From: CAYRVX01 sp964642165 | GTDB taxonomy: Bacteria; Planctomycetota; Phycisphaerae; SM23-33 | Reading direction: 5' to 3' | Assembly: GCA_964642165.1 (NCBI GenBank) | Contig: CAZXOC010000220.1 | Span: forward strand, 1-12,794 | Length of the DNA: 12,794 nt | Part shown: positions 1-5,812 of the stretch, in pieces | How positions within the stretch are numbered: the first letter of the stretch is position 1 | How the letters are laid out: every line of letters starts with the position of its first letter | Program-made: the position numbers and the translations under genes | Notes under the pieces: generated by a model | Database searches by the model: none | Told to the model about the DNA's origin: nothing | The model's input: only the letters and a program-made list of their open reading frames with translations

Positions 1-147
1 GGCGGCGATGTAGCCGCGGATGGCCTCGTCGAGCTTCTGCTTGGCCTCCTCACGGGTCCCGGCGCACGTGCAGCAGCCGGGCAGCGACGGGCAGATCGCC
101 GTGAAGCCCCCCTCCTGGTTGTCGAAGATCCGCACTGTCAACTTCAT
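1..147 (-). CDS. HicB-like antitoxin (5' part, runs off left edge)
   Basis: The first 49 residues of a minus-strand protein start MKLTVRIFDN and carry CPSLPGC followed by TREEAKQKLDEAIRGYIAA. This matches the N-terminal HicB fold (partial RNase-H-like): an opening strand, a G-G-F-T-A strand, the P-x-LPGC turn and a helix with regularly spaced acidic and basic residues. In HicAB systems the HicB protein neutralises the HicA mRNA interferase and represses the operon; many short HicB-like proteins are orphans. The ATG at 145-147 was chosen because a GGGAGG ribosome-binding site sits about 7 bases upstream and the family signature begins right at the start. No HicA-like reading frame is visible upstream of it, where hicA usually lies, so a toxin partner would have to be beyond the left edge. 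The cysteine-rich CCTC run is a little unusual. The family call is fairly firm; toxin-antitoxin activity is not shown. Confidence 0.8.
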   Translation of the reverse strand, partial: MKLTVRIFDNQEGGFTAICPSLPGCCTCAGTREEAKQKLDEAIRGYIAA

Positions 148-660
148 CCATGCACCTCCCTGGCACCGAATCGCCCCACTTGAGCAGACCCATCCGTTGG
201 GTCCGCGCACCGGGCAGCCCTGACACGGTCGCCGCACAACGAAACGGTCAAGTCGAACGGTACTCGCCGTTCATCCGACGCCCTGCCCCGCGCGCCCCGC
301 ACAAACCGCCCGCAAGCAGGATAACGAACTCAGGGCGGGGCGACACGGAGCGAACTGACACCCGGCGTCCCTGCCGGATAGCTTCCGGTCCATTGTACGG
401 AATCGCCCATCGGCCTGCAAGTCCACCGCGGCGGGATCGCAAGCCTTTTCCCGCCAGGCGGGAAACTGCCCCGCCCGGCGGACCGCGCATCCCCAGCAAA
501 AACAGGGGTTTCCGGCCAGGGGCGCCCCGCGGGACGGATGGACTTTTTTGCGTTCGCCCGGCGTTTCTGCGAAAATGTCCTTGACAGAATCCGGCGCAAC
601 GCGTTTCTGGCGCCGCCTTGCCCGCGGCCGCCGGGCCCGGCCAGGTAGGAGGCGGCAAAG
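148..660. other. Non-coding divergent intergenic region
   Basis: This 513-base stretch separates the HicB-like gene (leftward) from the FmdB-like gene (rightward). Open frames crossing it on both strands are arginine- and proline-rich with no recognisable motif, as expected from chance in GC-rich DNA. Visible elements are a perfect palindrome at 447-465, a T-run at 544-549, and a TTGACA box at 581-586. The TTGACA box would be a good -35 for the FmdB-like gene, but 16-18 bases downstream there is no convincing -10. Nothing else stands out. Confidence 0.6.
447..465. repeat. Perfect 9-bp inverted repeat (palindrome)
   Basis: TTTCCCGCC is followed, after a single A, by its exact reverse complement GGCGGGAAA. 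The symmetry is that of an operator for a dimeric regulator; as RNA it could also fold into an 8-bp hairpin with a three-base loop. No T-run follows on either strand, so an intrinsic terminator is unlikely. It lies about 300 bases from the HicB-like start and about 200 from the FmdB-like start, far for a classical operator of either gene. Confidence 0.4.
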
Positions 661-900
661 ATGCCGATCTACGAGTACACCTGTTCCCACTGCGATCGGG
701 ACTTCGAGTTGCTCGTGCTGGGTCGCAAGCGCCCGACCTGCCCGCATTGCGACAGCAGGGAGCTGAGACGGAAGATCTCGACCTTCGCCGCCCATGGCAG
801 CTCCCGCCGCCCGACAACGCCCTGCGACGCCGGCCAATGCGCCCTGCCCGGGCGATCCCGGGACAACTGCCCCAGCGGCACGTGCCCGTTCACGTCGTGA
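661..900 (+). CDS. FmdB-family zinc-ribbon protein
   Basis: A 79-residue protein beginning MPIYEYTCSHC, the diagnostic opening of the FmdB/CxxC_CxxC_SSSS putative regulatory zinc-ribbon family. Four cysteines, C8-x2-C11 and C27-x2-C30, form the predicted zinc site, with the usual aromatic and hydrophobic residues between them. The family is named for its association with formamidase/amidase regulation, but its molecular role is not settled. After residue 50 this copy has a tail with four more cysteines in two CxxxxC pairs (C55/C60 and C70/C75), which could bind a second metal. The ATG is well supported by AGGAGG about 8 bases upstream. The neighbours are unrelated and it appears monocistronic, facing the 3D-domain gene tail-to-tail. 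The family call is strong; the function is unknown. Confidence 0.9.
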   Translation: MPIYEYTCSHCDRDFELLVLGRKRPTCPHCDSRELRRKISTFAAHGSSRRPTTPCDAGQCALPGRSRDNCPSGTCPFTS

Positions 901-944
901 GAGCCCCCCGCCGCACGGGCCGGGCCGCGGCGCATCGGCGGCTC
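901..944. terminator. Possible bidirectional hairpin between convergent genes
   Basis: In the 42-base gap between the convergent FmdB-like and 3D-domain genes, GAGCC..CGCCG (901-913) can pair with CGGCGGCTC (936-944), leaving a bulge of a few C residues and a GC-rich loop. Position and symmetry suit a shared terminator, but neither side has a clear U-tract, so the call is weak. Confidence 0.25.
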
Positions 945-1602
945 AGTCTCCGCAGACGGTCACCTCGAGCCGGCGCACACCCCATCTCTTTGCCTGAGCG
1001 TGGGATAGGAAGAAGACGTCCAGCCGGTTGCCCTTGATCCTGCCGCCGCGGTCCAGCACGGGCACCGGCGCGCCGGCGTGGTAGCCCGGCACCGAGAGAC
1101 GCGTGCCGAACGGCAGGAGCCGCGTGTCGGCGGCCACGAACCGCGACCCGTTGGCGTGGATGCTCCGCCCGCTGGCGGTCTTGCCGTCGCTGTGGCGGCC
1201 GCAGCACTTGCGGCACGGGCAGTAGGCCGTTACGACCATCTGCAGCTTGCGGGCGGGTCGGCCGGACGTCCGGGCCGCCGCCCGTGCCACGCGGGCCTTC
1301 GGCGGGCTCGGCGGCGCTACCGCCGGGGGCGCTACCTTCGCCTCAAGATCCAAGTATTTGGAGGAAATGGGCTTGTGCGGGATTACGCGGGAGGCGTCCC
1401 GCTCGGCGGCAGCGGCCGACGCCTCCGGCACGCCGGGCGACTGCACGGTGGCGCTGAGCGGCGGGATCCCCACGCCGCGCGACGCCTGACCCGCCGGCCG
1501 TGCGGGCTGCGCCGAGCCGCCACGCTTCCCGGCGAGCATCGCGAGGAGCCCGCACGCCAGCACGACGGCATAGAGCGACAGTCGTCTTGTTCGCCTCGAC
1601 AC
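943..1602 (-). CDS. Exported 3D-domain (double-psi beta-barrel) protein
   Basis: A 219-residue protein. Residues 1-26 form a basic N-terminus followed by a hydrophobic stretch (LYAVVLACGLLAMLAG), a signal peptide or membrane anchor. Residues 27-118 are an Ala/Pro-rich low-complexity linker. Residues 120-217 are a 3D domain, named for three conserved aspartates: the VTAYCPC opening, then TASGR, VAADT (D159), LPFGTRLSVPGY, LDRGGRIKGNRLDVFF (D184, D195), and a final W-G-VRRLEV strand. This double-psi barrel occurs in MltA lytic transglycosylases and in Sps/Rpf-type cell-wall proteins, so a role in peptidoglycan turnover is likely, though substrate and activity cannot be read off. The CPCRKCCG cysteine cluster is typical of stand-alone 3D proteins. 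The start is a GTG with no clear Shine-Dalgarno sequence; no alternative start precedes it in frame. A promoter lies about 190 bases upstream. Confidence 0.85.
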   Translation of the reverse strand: MSRRTRRLSLYAVVLACGLLAMLAGKRGGSAQPARPAGQASRGVGIPPLSATVQSPGVPEASAAAAERDASRVIPHKPISSKYLDLEAKVAPPAVAPPSPPKARVARAAARTSGRPARKLQMVVTAYCPCRKCCGRHSDGKTASGRSIHANGSRFVAADTRLLPFGTRLSVPGYHAGAPVPVLDRGGRIKGNRLDVFFLSHAQAKRWGVRRLEVTVCGD

Positions 1603-1789
1603 GGTTGTGGCATCCGGGGCCTGGTCGCGAACGGCTCGGCCAGGCCAGCTTGCCTCGGCACGCGACTCCGCCGCGCGCCCGGCTCTTTTGCGCCTTTGGG
1701 CATTCTAGGCCACGCATCCGTGCCATGTCGGCCCGTGCCGGCCGGGCCCGCTACCACGGGGCCCGCGCCGCCGGCACGAAGGCGGAGGG

Positions 1790-1817
1790 ATTCTACGGAC
1801 TCCCGGCCCCCTGTCAA
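1790..1817 (-). promoter_or_regulatory. Sigma70-like promoter for the 3D-domain gene
   Basis: On the minus strand TTGACA (1817-1812) is followed by a 16-base spacer and TAGAAT (1795-1790). The -35 is a perfect consensus and the -10 matches five of six bases. Transcription would begin near 1783, giving a 5' leader of about 180 bases before the GTG start of the 3D-domain gene. Confidence 0.6.
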
Positions 1818-1913
1818 GGCCATTCTCCGGCGGTTTCCCGCCCCCCGGAAGCCGCCGCCGAAACGGCCGAAACTCGTGCCGAAAAACGCCGTGTGCGCCC
1901 CCCGCGAATGCGT

Positions 1914-1919
1914 TATACT
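1914..1919 (+). promoter_or_regulatory. -10 box (TATACT) for the two-gene operon
   Basis: TATACT stands out in very GC-rich sequence, 74 bases before the ATG of the operon's first gene. No convincing -35 lies 16-18 bases upstream. The same hexamer precedes the DUF763 gene, which supports both being real -10 elements. Confidence 0.45.
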
Positions 1920-1992
1920 GGGCGGCAGTCGATCGGGGCCCAGTCGCTCGCAGGCTCCGCTCGCATGGTCGTGTGTTGTCGGGAGTCTCGGC

Positions 1993-3249
1993 ATGGCCCG
2001 CATGGGATTGTCAGGATGCCTTCTCGCCCTGCTGGCCTCCGCCGCGGCGGCGGACAAGCTTATCCTGACCGACGGCCGAACCTTCGTCGGCACCGTCGCC
2101 GTCGAGGGCGACACCGTCCTCATCACCGTCCCCTACGGAACCCTCCGCTTCGCCAAGGCCCAGGTCGAGCGCATCGAGCTGAAGGACACGCCCGAGCAGG
2201 AGTTCCGCAAGCGCCTCGGCGAGGTGCCGCTGGACGACCCCAACGCCCTGAGCGACCTGGCCCAGTGGGCCAGCGCCAACGCCCTGGACCGCCAGGCCGC
2301 CGACCTGCGGGCGCTGATCCTCCGGCTCGACCCGGACCACGCCGCCACCCGCCGGGCGCTGGGCTACATCTCCATCCGCAAGCAGTGGCTCCAGTTCGAC
2401 CCGGCCCTCCAGCAGGCCCGGGGCATGCTCGCCGCCGGCAGCTACGCCGCCCTGCTGGCCGACGTCCTGCCCGCCCTGAAGGCCGCCGCCGACACGAAAC
2501 CCCGCCACGCCGAGCTCGCCGAGCTGCTCGGGCAGACGCAGCTCCGCAGCCGCCAGTTCGCCGAGGCCGCCAAGACCTTCGCCGCCCTGGCCAAGAAGGG
2601 CGACGAGCCCGTCCACGCCCGCTCGGGCGCCATCGTCGAGATCCTCCAGAAGAACGCCGACGGCATGTACGTCCTGCGGGAGGCCTACCCCCCGGCCGCG
2701 GCGCTGCTGGGCGGCGGGACGCCCTCGATCCCGCCCGGGCCGGCGTCGCTGGCCAACCCGCTGGTGCTGGAGGCGGCCCTGCGCGACCTGGCCAAGGAGC
2801 ACATCGCCGCCGGGCGCAAGCTCCTGGCCCAGGCGCAGAAGCTCGAGCGCACCGACCCCGACGCGGCGGCCTTGAAGTACGCCCAGGCCGAAAAGGCCTT
2901 CGGCCGCGCCGACGCGCTGGTGACCGACATCGCCCGCCCGTACCGCATCGACGTCGCGCGGCGCAAGATCGCCGCCATCCGCCGGGACGTCGACGCCGAC
3001 GCCAGGAAGTTCGACGAGGTCTACGGCAAGCTCGGCGTGAGGGACCTGACGCCCCGGGCCTACAAGGACCTGCTGCTGCGCCTCATCCACCACCTCGACA
3101 ACACGCGAGACGACCTCAAGAAGGTCCTCGTCATCGCCGAGCCGTTCCCCCGCGAGCTGGTGCTGGAGGTCAAGTTCGCCGAGTTGGACTTGACAATCGT
3201 CGAGAAAAAGCGCAAGATTCTCCTTACGTGGCTCGATGACAGGAAGTAA
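1993..3249 (+). CDS. Exported small beta-barrel plus helical-repeat protein, function unknown
   Basis: A 418-residue protein. Residues 1-20 are a short signal peptide (GLSGCLLALLASAAAA). Residues 22-62 form a compact all-beta module (LILTDGRTFVGTV, then TVLITVPYGTLRFAKAQVERIE), a small SH3/Sm-like barrel often seen at the N-terminus of exported planctomycete proteins. Residues 66-330 are alanine-rich helices resembling tetratricopeptide repeats (for example 176-203), and the C-terminus is lysine/arginine-rich helix. No catalytic motif is visible, so a binding or scaffolding role is likely. The ATG at 1993 was chosen because GGGAG lies 7 bases upstream and the signal peptide follows directly; the frame stays open far upstream but that part is non-coding. 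It overlaps the metallopeptidase gene by 14 bases, so the two are probably made and may work together. Confidence 0.7.
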   Translation: MARMGLSGCLLALLASAAAADKLILTDGRTFVGTVAVEGDTVLITVPYGTLRFAKAQVERIELKDTPEQEFRKRLGEVPLDDPNALSDLAQWASANALDRQAADLRALILRLDPDHAATRRALGYISIRKQWLQFDPALQQARGMLAAGSYAALLADVLPALKAAADTKPRHAELAELLGQTQLRSRQFAEAAKTFAALAKKGDEPVHARSGAIVEILQKNADGMYVLREAYPPAAALLGGGTPSIPPGPASLANPLVLEAALRDLAKEHIAAGRKLLAQAQKLERTDPDAAALKYAQAEKAFGRADALVTDIARPYRIDVARRKIAAIRRDVDADARKFDEVYGKLGVRDLTPRAYKDLLLRLIHHLDNTRDDLKKVLVIAEPFPRELVLEVKFAELDLTIVEKKRKILLTWLDDRK

Positions 3250-4456
3250 GCGCTACATGGCGGCTTGCCTTCTCCTGGTCGGCGCGGCCGTCCTGGCCAC
3301 TGCCGCGTGGGGCACGTCCCTCTCGCCGCCGGCGACCGCGGGCATCCAGCAGGCCCTCCACAGCCTCCAGCGCAAGGACTACGCCCTGGCCGAAAAGCAG
3401 GGCCTGGCGCTGGCGACGGACCGCCACCACGCCGCGCCCCGGGCGTGGGCGATCGTGGCGGCCGCACGCCAGCGACGCGGCGCCCGGGCCCTCGCCGCCC
3501 GCGCCTACCGCCTGTTCCTCGCCACCTGCGACCGCCCGCCCCTTCAGCAGTACGCGCTCCGGCAGCTCCAGCTCTGCGAGCAGGCCCCGGCCCGGCCCCA
3601 CGTCCCCGTCGCGCCGAGCAAGCGCCTCGGCGCCGAGGCGCTCGCCGGCCTCGCCGAGGTGCACGACAGGATCTGGACCGAGTCCAGCGAGCACTTCATC
3701 GTCAAGACGCGAAACCCCCAGCTCGCCCGGATCGTGGCCGCCGAAGCCGAGGTCGCCCTCGACCGCATCTGCCGCGTCATCCTCGCCGGGCAGGAATACC
3801 CTCACAGCGTCACGATCCACGTCTGGACCGACCACAAGGACTACCGCGGCCACGCCGAGGACGCCCCCGAGTGGTCCGGGGGCAGCTTCCGCTTCGCCGT
3901 CACCGACGGCGTCACGACGCGCCGCATCGACCTGACGCAGCGGGACGAGCACGGGCGCTTCGCCGCCATCATGCTCGACCGCGTCCTGCCGCACGAGATG
4001 TGCCACCTCGTCCTCCAGGAGTACTTCGGCGACGCGCCCTGCCCGCTGTTCCTCAACGAGGGCCTGGCGATGCTGGCCGAGTCCGAGGCGGACACCGCTC
4101 GCATCGCCCTCGCCGGGCGGGCCATCCCCGGCAAGGCCGAACTCGCCCTCCAGGGGCTCTTCGTCTGCCGGCGCTACGAGATCGAGCAGCCCGCCGTCTT
4201 CTACGCCGAGTCCTTCAGCTTCGTCGAGTTCCTCCACGGGCGGACGACGCCCCAGCAGTTCCGCGCGTTCCTCGAGCACGTCAAGAGCGGCTGTACCACC
4301 GCCGACGCGCTGCAGCGCTCGCTCTACCTGCCGGTGAGCGAGTCGTTCGTGCCCGCCCTGGCCTCGGCGTGGGAAGACCACGCCATCGAGCAGGCGCAGT
4401 ACCTCGAGGCCCTCGCCGTCGGCGAGAAGGCCCCGAAGGCCCCGGCCGACAGGTAG
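3236..4456 (+). CDS. Exported zinc metallopeptidase, MA-like gluzincin
   Basis: A 406-residue protein. Residues 1-26 are a signal peptide (basic MTGSKR, then a hydrophobic core to AAWG). Residues 36-115 are helical and TPR-like. Residues 145-390 form the peptidase domain: SEHFIVKT and SVTIHVWTDHKDY strands, HEMCH (253-257) as the HExxH zinc site with E254 catalytic, and NEGLA (274-278) whose E275 is the expected third ligand. This layout is that of the 'peptidase MA-like' family of gluzincins. A later segment (YAESFSFVEFLHGR) also matches the family. It should cleave proteins outside the cytoplasm; the substrate is unknown. The start at 3236 overlaps the upstream gene by 14 bases and includes the basic signal-peptide end; an alternative ATG at 3257 has AGGAAG 10 bases upstream but would lose it. 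Confidence 0.85.
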   Translation: MTGSKRYMAACLLLVGAAVLATAAWGTSLSPPATAGIQQALHSLQRKDYALAEKQGLALATDRHHAAPRAWAIVAAARQRRGARALAARAYRLFLATCDRPPLQQYALRQLQLCEQAPARPHVPVAPSKRLGAEALAGLAEVHDRIWTESSEHFIVKTRNPQLARIVAAEAEVALDRICRVILAGQEYPHSVTIHVWTDHKDYRGHAEDAPEWSGGSFRFAVTDGVTTRRIDLTQRDEHGRFAAIMLDRVLPHEMCHLVLQEYFGDAPCPLFLNEGLAMLAESEADTARIALAGRAIPGKAELALQGLFVCRRYEIEQPAVFYAESFSFVEFLHGRTTPQQFRAFLEHVKSGCTTADALQRSLYLPVSESFVPALASAWEDHAIEQAQYLEALAVGEKAPKAPADR

Positions 4457-4530
4457 CCCCCCCCACCGCCACGATCGCCACGGTCGGCTCCCCGTGCGCG
4501 CCGAACGTGTCCCCGGTCGCGCCGCCACGC

Positions 4531-4536
4531 TATACT
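4531..4536 (+). promoter_or_regulatory. -10 box of a likely leaderless DUF763 transcript
   Basis: TATACT ends exactly six bases before the GTG start codon of the DUF763 gene, so transcription starting at the usual distance would begin at or within a base of that GTG. No Shine-Dalgarno sequence is present between 4505 and 4542. The -35 region (about 4508-4513) is not recognisable. Confidence 0.5.
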
Positions 4537-4542
4537 CGCGTC

Positions 4543-5742
4543 GTGAAACGCCGCATCGCCCAACTGCCGCTGCACGGCGGCAAGGCCCCGGCCTGGCTGT
4601 TCCGGCGGATGAAGCACCTCGCCGGGGCGATCACGATGGCCGTCGTCGACTCGTTCGGCCCGGAGGAGATGCTCCGCCGGCTGGCCGACCCGTGGTGGTT
4701 CCAGGCCTTCGGCTGCGTCCTGGGCTTCGACTGGCACTCCAGCGGGCTGACCACCGTCACCTGCGGGGCGATGAAGGAGGCCGGCCGGCTCTTCGGCGAC
4801 GACCTGGGCATCGTCGTCGCCGGCGGCAAGGGCGCCGCCAGCCGCAAGACCCCCCGCGAAATCGCCGACGCCGCCGACCGCCACGCCATCGCCGGCGGCG
4901 AGAGGCTCGTCTACGCCTCGCGACTCAGCGCGAAGGTGGACTCCGCCGCCGTGCAGGACGGCTACCAGCTCTACCACCACAGCTTCTTCCTCACCCCCGC
5001 CGGGGCCTGGTGCGTCGTCCAGCAGGGCATGAGCGACGCGACCGGCCTGGCGCGGCGCTACCACTGGCTCGGCGAGACCGTCGAGGACTTCGTCTGCGAG
5101 CCCCACCACGCCGTGACCAACCTCGCCGCCTCGGGAACCCCCCGCCCCCGCACGCGCCAACTGCCCCTGCTGAACATGGTCGCCGGCGAGGCGGCCGACA
5201 ACCGCGCCGGCTGTGCCGAACTGGCGCGAGAGCGCCCCGACAAGCTCCTGGCCGAGGTCCGCAAGGCCACCGAGGGCCCGACGCTTTTCGCCCCGGCCCA
5301 CCACGCCGTCCTGCCTGCCGACGTGAACCTCCGGCGCCTTCGCCGCGCCCTGACGTGCGCCCACGAGCGCTTCCCGGAGGACTTCGAGTCGCTGCTGGGC
5401 ACGCGGGGCGTGGGCCCGGCCGCCGTCCGCAGCCTGTCGCTCCTGGCCGAGCTGATCTACCGCGCCCCGGCCAGCCGCCGCGACCCCGCCGCGCCGCCGG
5501 GGGGCCGATCCGCCGGGGACTCGTCGCCGCCCGCGGACGCCGGCCCGACGCCCGACGCCCGACGGTGGGCCGACTACTCCCACGCCCACGGCGGCAAGGA
5601 CGGCCACCCGTTCCCCGTCGACCGCGAGACCTACGACCGCAGCATCCACGTCCTCCTGGACGCCGTCCGCAAGGCCCGCCTCGGCCGCACCGAAAAGGCC
5701 GACGCATTCCGCCGCCTCGCCCGCCTGACCGACCTGCCATAG
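4543..5742 (+). CDS. DUF763 family protein
   Basis: A 399-residue protein beginning (V/M)KRRIAQLPLHGGKAPAW, the hallmark opening of DUF763, which fixes the GTG at 4543 as the start. Further family features are FDWHSSGLTTV (residues 64-74), the GGKG/SRKTP segment, YQLYHHSFFLT, VVQQGM, a GTRGVGPAAVRSL helix-hairpin-helix motif near 286-298, and SHAHGGKDGHPFPVDR near 346-361. DUF763 occurs in archaea and many bacteria; its function is uncharacterised, but the helix-hairpin-helix suggests nucleic-acid binding in the cytoplasm. Between the hairpin and the HGGKDG block (about 314-341) lies a Pro/Gly/Ser/Asp-rich stretch which, from memory of the family, is an insertion. The gene appears to have its own leaderless promoter. 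Its last 59 bases are repeated at 12733-12791. Confidence 0.88.
   Translation: MKRRIAQLPLHGGKAPAWLFRRMKHLAGAITMAVVDSFGPEEMLRRLADPWWFQAFGCVLGFDWHSSGLTTVTCGAMKEAGRLFGDDLGIVVAGGKGAASRKTPREIADAADRHAIAGGERLVYASRLSAKVDSAAVQDGYQLYHHSFFLTPAGAWCVVQQGMSDATGLARRYHWLGETVEDFVCEPHHAVTNLAASGTPRPRTRQLPLLNMVAGEAADNRAGCAELARERPDKLLAEVRKATEGPTLFAPAHHAVLPADVNLRRLRRALTCAHERFPEDFESLLGTRGVGPAAVRSLSLLAELIYRAPASRRDPAAPPGGRSAGDSSPPADAGPTPDARRWADYSHAHGGKDGHPFPVDRETYDRSIHVLLDAVRKARLGRTEKADAFRRLARLTDLP
5684..5742 (+). repeat. Left copy of 59-bp direct repeat (3' end of DUF763 gene)
   Basis: This segment, ending with the DUF763 stop codon, aligns without gaps to 12733-12791. Fifty-five of 59 bases are identical; differences are at 5693, 5707, 5708 and 5739. 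Because it is the intact gene's end, it would be one attachment-site half if the intervening DNA is an integrated element. Confidence 0.8.
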
Positions 5743-5753
5743 TCTCGCGTCCC

Positions 5754-5772
5754 GCAAGCCGCAGCGGCCTGC
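5754..5772. terminator. Possible hairpin between convergent genes
   Basis: GCAAGCC (5754-5760) can pair with GGCCTGC (5766-5772) with one mismatch around a five-base loop, in the 70-base gap where the DUF763 gene and the large secreted-protein gene run tail-to-tail. There is no U-tract, so it is only a candidate terminator. Confidence 0.25.
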
Positions 5773-5812
5773 GATGCCGCCGCCAAGCGCGAAGGGCACG
5801 TCGTACCTGGAA

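Larger units (their letters stand above)
1603..1992. other. Divergent promoter region
   Basis: A 390-base non-coding stretch between the 3D-domain gene (leftward) and the two-gene operon (rightward). It holds a sigma70-like promoter on the minus strand (1790-1817) and a TATACT -10 box on the plus strand (1914-1919). Frames running through it show no protein family signature. Confidence 0.6.

Noticed and set aside
581..609. Full sigma70 promoter before the FmdB-like gene
   Set aside because: The TTGACA is perfect but no acceptable -10 hexamer occurs 16-18 bases downstream.
2011..3093. Minus-strand frame of 360 codons antisense to the same gene
   Set aside because: Low-complexity Val/Gly/Leu/Gln composition mirroring the sense codons, no start signal or family motif.
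1500..3239. Long plus-strand frame overlapping the beta-barrel/helical protein gene
   Set aside because: Its product is almost entirely Arg, Pro, Gly and Ala without motifs, a GC-rich frame shadow; the frame at 1993-3249 has a signal peptide, ribosome-binding site and ordered helices.
3224..4528. Minus-strand frame antisense to the metallopeptidase gene
   Set aside because: Composition is that of an antisense shadow, while the sense frame has the zinc-binding motif.
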